From assembly GCF_003019275.1 (NCBI RefSeq), contig NZ_CP027848.1, positions 1,550,001 to 1,614,000 on the forward strand: a DNA stretch of 64,000 bases, given 5' to 3'. This stretch comes from Staphylococcus muscae (GTDB lineage: Bacteria > Bacillota > Bacilli > Staphylococcales > Staphylococcaceae). A program made the translations under genes and the position numbers. A model generated the notes under the pieces. The model did no database searches. It worked only from the letters and a program-made list of their open reading frames with translations, and was not told the origin of the DNA. Positions 58,279 to 64,000 of this stretch are shown piece after piece (position 1 is the stretch's first letter; every line of letters starts with the position of its first letter).

Positions 58279-59100
58279 GTGCGATATAAAAGAAGTGAAC
58301 GAATTGTTTACATGACTCAATATCTAATCAGCAATCCAAATAAACTCGTACCGCTGACATACTTTGTAGAGAAGTTCAAGCAAGCAAAGTCATCGATTAG
58401 CGAAGATGTCCAAATTATTAAAGACACGGTTGTTAAAGAAGGGCTCGGCTCGATTGAAACGGTTGCGGGCGCGAGTGGTGGCGTTAGGTATCGACCGCAA
58501 ATGCAGCGTGAAGAGGCTGAAGCGGTCGTGCAAGAGGTCACGATGCTATTACAAGAGAAGGATAGACTGCTACCTGGTGGATATCTCTTTCTATCTGATT
58601 TGATGGGGAATCCTACACTGTTGAAGAAGGTAGGAAAGCTCATTGCAACCATCTATATGGATGAAGAACTGGACGCGATTGTGACGATTGCAACGAAAGG
58701 TATTTCTCTTGCGAATGCCGTTGCAAGTGTGCTCAATCTGCCAGTAGTTGTGATACGAAAAGACAATAAGGTGACTGAAGGGTCTACCGTGTCGATTAAC
58801 TATGTATCAGGTTCCTCTAGAAAGATAGAGACGATGGTATTATCGAAACGAACGTTGAAAGAACACTCAAATGTACTCGTAGTAGATGATTTTATGCGCG
58901 CTGGTGGTTCGATTAACGGCGTGATGAATTTGATGTCAGAGTTTAAAGCACAAGTAAAAGGGGTATCTGTACTTGTGGAGTCTAAAGAAGTAAAGCAGCG
59001 ATTGATTGAAGATTATACTTCTCTTGTCCGCCTATCTGATGTTGATGAATACAATCAAGATTTTAAGGTAGAGCCGGGGAATAGCTTATCTAAATTTTAA
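58279..59100 (+). CDS. purR: Purine operon repressor PurR
   Basis: PurR represses purine synthesis and salvage genes and is relieved by PRPP. The 273-residue protein has an N-terminal winged helix (AKSSISEDVQIIKDTV) and a C-terminal phosphoribosyltransferase-like domain with the PRPP motif VLVVDDFMRAGGSINGV. The start GTG 58279 follows AAAGGATG and gives the usual opening RYKRSERIV. It is followed by ridA after 18 bp; the coding region contains a SigB-like promoter for that pair. Confidence 0.95.
   Translation: MRYKRSERIVYMTQYLISNPNKLVPLTYFVEKFKQAKSSISEDVQIIKDTVVKEGLGSIETVAGASGGVRYRPQMQREEAEAVVQEVTMLLQEKDRLLPGGYLFLSDLMGNPTLLKKVGKLIATIYMDEELDAIVTIATKGISLANAVASVLNLPVVVIRKDNKVTEGSTVSINYVSGSSRKIETMVLSKRTLKEHSNVLVVDDFMRAGGSINGVMNLMSEFKAQVKGVSVLVESKEVKQRLIEDYTSLVRLSDVDEYNQDFKVEPGNSLSKF
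58941..58966 (+). promoter_or_regulatory. SigB-type promoter inside purR, upstream of ridA-spoVG
   Basis: GTTTAA (58941-58946), 14 bp, GGGTAT (58961-58966) matches the staphylococcal SigB consensus fully. It would start ridA-spoVG mRNA about 145 nt before ridA. SigB control of yabJ-spoVG is known in S. aureus. Confidence 0.7.
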
Positions 59101-59118
59101 AAAGGAGTAGGAAACAAC

Positions 59119-59496
59119 ATGAAATTAATTAACACACAAAAAGCACCAGCAGCAGTTGGTCCTTATTCACATGCAGCAATCGTAAACGGTATGGTGTTTA
59201 CGTCAGGTCAAATCCCACTCAATCAAGAGGGTGAAATTGTCAGCGATTGTATTCAAGAGCAAACGAAACAAGTGATTGAAAACTTGAAAGTTGTACTTGA
59301 AGAAGCTGGATCTGACTTAGATCACGTTGTCAAAGCTTTAATCTTTTTATCTGATATGGAAAATTTCCAAAAGGTAAATGAAGTGTATGGTTCGTACTTC
59401 GATGCACATAAACCTGCAAGAAGCGCGGTAGAAGTTGCACGTTTACCGAAAGATGTAAAGATTGAAATCGAAGTGATTGCTGAGATTAAAGAATAA
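59119..59496 (+). CDS. ridA: RidA family enamine/imine deaminase (YabJ)
   Basis: The 125-residue trimeric protein hydrolyses reactive enamines and imines from PLP enzymes. It shows [27 protein letters not shown] and the conserved [19 protein letters not shown], with the key Arg near residue 105. AAAAGGAG precedes ATG 59119. It pairs with spoVG, 61 bp downstream; in S. aureus this pair is known as yabJ-spoVG. Confidence 0.95.
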   Translation: MKLINTQKAPAAVGPYSHAAIVNGMVFTSGQIPLNQEGEIVSDCIQEQTKQVIENLKVVLEEAGSDLDHVVKALIFLSDMENFQKVNEVYGSYFDAHKPARSAVEVARLPKDVKIEIEVIAEIKE

Positions 59497-59557
59497 TCAT
59501 CTTTAACTCAAGATGAACTTCTAAAAAATTATATACAAAACTATGGGGGGCGCACTT

Positions 59558-59848
59558 ATGAAAGTGACAGATGTTAGACTTAGAAAAATACAAACGGAAG
59601 GAAGAATGAAAGCGTTAGTATCCATCACACTTGAAGATGCTTTCGTTATTCATGATCTACGCGTCATCGAAGGGAATTCAGGCCTTTTTGTCGCAATGCC
59701 AAGCAAGCGTACAGCAGATGGCGAGTTCCGTGACATTGCACATCCAATCAACTCAGACATGAGACAAGAGATTCAAGATGCGGTAATGAAAGTATATGAA
59801 GAGACAGACGAAGTACTTCCAGTGCAGCAAGAAGAAACAGAAGAATAA
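59558..59848 (+). CDS. spoVG: Site-specific DNA- and RNA-binding regulator SpoVG
   Basis: SpoVG is a small nucleic-acid-binding regulator; in S. aureus it affects capsule, virulence factors and antibiotic tolerance downstream of SigB. The 96-residue protein begins [20 protein letters not shown] and has the conserved [20 protein letters not shown] and an acidic tail. GGGGGG lies 7 nt before ATG 59558; ATG 59543 overlaps that site. It ends before a strong terminator. Confidence 0.95.
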   Translation: MKVTDVRLRKIQTEGRMKALVSITLEDAFVIHDLRVIEGNSGLFVAMPSKRTADGEFRDIAHPINSDMRQEIQDAVMKVYEETDEVLPVQQEETEE

Positions 59849-59899
59849 TAACACTGAAATGTAGACAATCGATGCAATTATTTATGTATCGTTTTCTAC

Positions 59900-61431
<1,532 letters not shown>

Positions 61432-61497
61432 GTGTGAAATAAGTGGAATTAAAATTTAAATAAATTAGTGATCAAAACAATTAATGGAGGATTTATC

Positions 61498-62463
61498 ATG
61501 TTAAACACCGAATATAAAAATTCGTCTCTGAAGATTTTCTCGTTGAAAGGTAATGAACCACTCGCAAAAGAAGTTGCAGACCATGTGGGCGTAGAACTTG
61601 GAAAATGTACAGTTAAGCGTTTTAGCGATGGTGAGATTCAAATCAATATTGAAGAAAGTATTCGTGGTTGTGACGTTTTTATTATTCAACCAACTTCAAA
61701 TCCAGTGAATGTTCACTTGATGGAATTATTAATTATGATCGATGCATGTAAACGTGCTTCTGCAGCAACAATTTCAATTGTTGTACCTTACTACGGTTAC
61801 GCACGTCAAGACCGTAAAGCACGTAGTCGTGAACCAATCACTGCAAAACTTGTTGCGGACTTATTTGAAACAGCAGGTGCAGATCGCATGATCGCTTTAG
61901 ACTTACATGCACCACAAATTCAAGGATTCTTTGACATTCCAATCGATCATTTAATGGGTGTGCCGATTTTAGCAGATTATTTCTTAAACAATAAAGAAAT
62001 TGACCCAGAGAAATGTGTCGTTGTATCTCCAGACCACGGTGGCGTAACGCGTGCGCGTAAACTTGCAGATATTTTGAAAACACCAATCGCAATTATCGAT
62101 AAACGTCGTCCAAAGCCAAATGTTGCAGAAGTGATGAACATTGTCGGTGAGATTGAAGGACGTACAGCGATTATTATCGATGACATTATTGATACAGCTG
62201 GTACGATTACATTGGCTGCGCAGGCGTTGAAAGACAAAGGGGCAACAGAAGTATATGCTTGTTGTACACACCCTGTATTATCAGGTCCTGCGAAAGAACG
62301 TATCGAAAACTCAGCAATTAAAGAATTGATTGTCACGAACTCAATTTTATTAAAAGATGAGCAAAAACCAAAGAATATTAAAGAACTTTCTGTCGCTGAA
62401 TTATTAGCACAAGCAATTATTCGTGTGTATGAGCGCGAATCAGTAAGTGTACTATTTGTTTAA
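61498..62463 (+). CDS. prs: Ribose-phosphate pyrophosphokinase
   Basis: Prs makes PRPP from ribose 5-phosphate and ATP, for nucleotide, His and Trp synthesis; PRPP is also the PurR effector. The 321-residue protein shows [20 protein letters not shown], the PRPP loop [12 protein letters not shown] and [25 protein letters not shown] precedes ATG 61498. It is followed by a promoter and the ctc gene. Confidence 0.97.
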   Translation: MLNTEYKNSSLKIFSLKGNEPLAKEVADHVGVELGKCTVKRFSDGEIQINIEESIRGCDVFIIQPTSNPVNVHLMELLIMIDACKRASAATISIVVPYYGYARQDRKARSREPITAKLVADLFETAGADRMIALDLHAPQIQGFFDIPIDHLMGVPILADYFLNNKEIDPEKCVVVSPDHGGVTRARKLADILKTPIAIIDKRRPKPNVAEVMNIVGEIEGRTAIIIDDIIDTAGTITLAAQALKDKGATEVYACCTHPVLSGPAKERIENSAIKELIVTNSILLKDEQKPKNIKELSVAELLAQAIIRVYERESVSVLFV

Positions 62464-62469
62464 GATAGG

Positions 62470-62498
62470 TTGACTTCTTGATCAAATGTGTGTAGAAT
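62470..62498 (+). promoter_or_regulatory. Promoter of ctc/rplY
   Basis: TTGACT (62470-62475) and TAGAAT (62493-62498) are 17 bp apart, giving a transcript start near 62505. Confidence 0.65.
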
Positions 62499-62504
62499 AA
62501 CTCT

Positions 62505-62597
62505 GTTCGTGTCATGACGGACAAATACACATTTGCAAGCAGCAAAATAGCTGATGGGCAAATGCTGCACGAGAGACGTGCAACGGAAAGGTGGAAA
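62505..62597 (+). promoter_or_regulatory. Structured 5' leader of ctc/rplY
   Basis: Two hairpins fill the leader: CATTTGC (62530-62536) with GCAAATG (62558-62564), enclosing CAGC/GCTG around AAAATA; and GCACG (62567-62571) with CGTGC (62577-62581) around AGAGA. The second ends only 6 nt before the ribosome-binding site. It could be a protein-binding autoregulatory leader, as for other ribosomal proteins; no known class is recognised. Confidence 0.45.
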
Positions 62598-62603
62598 ATG
62601 AAT

Positions 62604-63251
62604 ATGGCTTCATTAAAGTCTATTATTCGTCAAGGTAAACAAACACGCGGAGATTTACGTAAAATCCGTGAATCAGGTAAAGTACCAGCAGTAGTATACG
62701 GTTACGGCACTAAAAACGTATCAGTAAAAGTTGATGAAGTAGAATTCATCAAAGTAATCCGTGAAGTAGGACGTAACGGTGTTATCGTTTTAGGTGTAGG
62801 TTCAAAAGAAATCAAAGTAATGGTATCTGATTACCAATTTGATCCTCTTAAAAACCAAATTACACACATCGACTTCTTAGCAATCAACATGAGCGAAGAG
62901 CGTACTGTTGAAGTACCAGTTCACTTAATTGGTGAAGCACCTGGTGCAAAAGAAGGCGGCGTAGTTGAACAACCGTTATTCGACTTAAACATTACTGCTA
63001 CACCTGATAGCATTCCTGAAAGCATCGAAGTTGATATCAGCGAATTAAACATTGGCGATACTTTAAGCGTACAAGACATTAAAGTATCAGGCGACTTCAC
63101 TATCGAAAACGATGCTGAAGAAGCAGTTGTATCTGTTGTTGCACCAACAGAAGAACCAACTGAAGAAGAAATCGAAGCAATGGAAGGCGAAGCAACTACT
63201 GAAGAGCCTGAAGTTGTAGGCGAAGAAAAAGAAGAATCTGAAGAAGAATAA
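62604..63251 (+). CDS. rplY: Ribosomal protein bL25, Ctc/TL5 form (general stress protein)
   Basis: The 215-residue protein binds 5S rRNA through its N-terminal L25 domain ([20 protein letters not shown]) and has the C-terminal Ctc beta domain ([20 protein letters not shown]) and a very acidic tail. The Ctc form is stress-linked in Bacillus. I choose ATG 62604, giving [15 protein letters not shown], the opening remembered for staphylococcal Ctc; ATG 62598 is in frame just upstream and AAAGGTGG serves either. It is followed by a strong terminator. Confidence 0.95.
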   Translation: MASLKSIIRQGKQTRGDLRKIRESGKVPAVVYGYGTKNVSVKVDEVEFIKVIREVGRNGVIVLGVGSKEIKVMVSDYQFDPLKNQITHIDFLAINMSEERTVEVPVHLIGEAPGAKEGGVVEQPLFDLNITATPDSIPESIEVDISELNIGDTLSVQDIKVSGDFTIENDAEEAVVSVVAPTEEPTEEEIEAMEGEATTEEPEVVGEEKEESEEE

Positions 63252-63262
63252 GAGATCTTCTA

Positions 63263-63297
63263 AGAGCATTATCCATCTCGATGGATAATGCTCTTTT
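63263..63297 (+). terminator. Terminator of ctc/rplY
   Basis: AGAGCATTATCCAT and ATGGATAATGCTCT form a perfect 14-bp stem with a CTCG loop, followed by TTTG. Confidence 0.92.
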
Positions 63298-63536
63298 GTC
63301 GTATATAACGGTGTTTTAGAGAGCGAGAAATGGCGATTTTGTGTTACGATATAATCTGAGACATGATATGTATTAATCTTAAATTGAAATAGAAATATTT
63401 ATAATGATAGTGAGTGTGGATAACGAAAGTTTTTGTAAATGCTAAGCTTTCTGTCCCTTTCTCGTCATTTCTTATAAAATAACGATAGACGAATAACACA
63501 AATGTACGTGTAATAAAAGTAACGGAGGAACATGTG

Positions 63537-64000
63537 ATGAAATGTATTGTGGGTTTAGGAAATATTGGCAAACGCTATGAGCGCACAAGACACAATATTG
63601 GCTTTGAAGTCATTGACTATTTGTTGGATCAGCATCAAACAACATTGGATAAACAAAAGTTTCGTGGTGCATATACAATCGCCCGTATGAATGGCGAGAA
63701 AGTAATGCTAATCGAGCCCTTAACTTTGATGAATCTTTCTGGTGAAGCGGTCGGCCCATTAATGGATTATTATAATATTGAAATAGAAGACTTATTAGTG
63801 CTATATGATGATCTTGATTTGGCACAAGGCCAAGTACGTTTGAGACAAAAAGGGAGTGCAGGTGGACACAATGGGATGAAGTCCATTATTGCGCATATAG
63901 GCACGAGTGATTTCAAACGTATTCGTATCGGTATTGACCGCCCAACGAATGGCATGTCTGTTCCGGATTATGTCTTGCAAAAGTTTTCAGATGTTGAAAT
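63537..64000 (+). CDS. pth: Peptidyl-tRNA hydrolase, 3' end outside the window
   Basis: Pth frees tRNA from stalled peptidyl-tRNA. The first 154 codons are visible and open to the window edge. [20 protein letters not shown] carries Asn9 and catalytic His19; the [15 protein letters not shown] and [14 protein letters not shown] segments and [10 protein letters not shown] follow. The usual GNPG is GNIG here. AACGGAGGAA precedes ATG 63537. The 63298-63536 stretch before it holds a TATAAT near 63350 without a clear -35 and nothing else that I recognise. Confidence 0.95.
   Translation, partial: MKCIVGLGNIGKRYERTRHNIGFEVIDYLLDQHQTTLDKQKFRGAYTIARMNGEKVMLIEPLTLMNLSGEAVGPLMDYYNIEIEDLLVLYDDLDLAQGQVRLRQKGSAGGHNGMKSIIAHIGTSDFKRIRIGIDRPTNGMSVPDYVLQKFSDVE

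Overview
The window is chromosomal DNA of a low-GC Gram-positive coccus, almost certainly a Staphylococcus. Support comes from a YSIRK-type secretion signal and LPXTG sorting signals, an accessory Sec (SecA2/SecY2) locus serving a serine-rich repeat adhesin, the staphylococcal order treP-treC-treR / SRP RNA / dnaX-ybaB-recR / rrn / decarboxylase-tmk, and a long core run (holB, ricT, yabA, rsmI, metG, tatD, rnmV, ksgA, veg, ispE, purR, ridA, spoVG, glmU, prs, ctc, pth). The left third is not arranged as I remember S. aureus, so a non-aureus species is likelier; the species cannot be fixed by eye.

Layout. (1) 1-16.8 kb: a truncated giant serine-rich repeat adhesin followed by secY2-asp1-asp2-asp3-secA2-gtfA-gtfB, its dedicated glycosylation and export machine. 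(2) 16.9-17.8 kb: a DUF3169-type membrane protein and a 55-residue membrane peptide. (3) 18.2-26.2 kb: a second giant wall-anchored protein with about 19 tandem repeats of about 98 residues, split by one in-frame ochre codon in repeat 9. (4) 26.3-30.1 kb: a lactate-use pair, lqo (minus) and lctP (plus), divergent, with a 33-residue ORF behind lqo. (5) 30.2-34.2 kb: trehalose uptake and hydrolysis with its GntR repressor; two operators overlap the promoter. (6) 34.2-38.2 kb: SRP RNA, a GNAT protein, dnaX, ybaB, recR. (7) 38.4-43.6 kb: one complete rrn operon (16S-23S-5S) with no tRNA gene recognised in its spacers. (8) 43.9-45.8 kb: a minus-strand ABC-F ATPase preceded by a leader peptide and mutually exclusive hairpins. 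(9) 45.9-64 kb: conserved informational and metabolic genes, ending inside pth.

How the parts work together. GtfA/GtfB glycosylate the serine-rich protein, Asp1-3 and SecA2 deliver it, SecY2 forms its channel, and sortase anchors it through LPDTG. The second giant protein should use the general Sec route, but its stop codon removes the LPETG anchor, so this allele would be secreted rather than wall-bound unless it is read through or repaired. LctP and Lqo together import L-lactate and feed its electrons to quinone.

Most notable observations: an erm-like translational attenuator in front of the ABC-F gene; the single nonsense codon in the giant repeat protein; EF-hand-like DxDxNGxxDxxD loops recurring in almost every repeat of that protein; a consensus SigB promoter inside purR serving ridA-spoVG; a double palindrome just downstream of the lctP promoter; and a structured leader before ctc/rplY. 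No prophage, insertion sequence, CRISPR array or tRNA gene was recognised.
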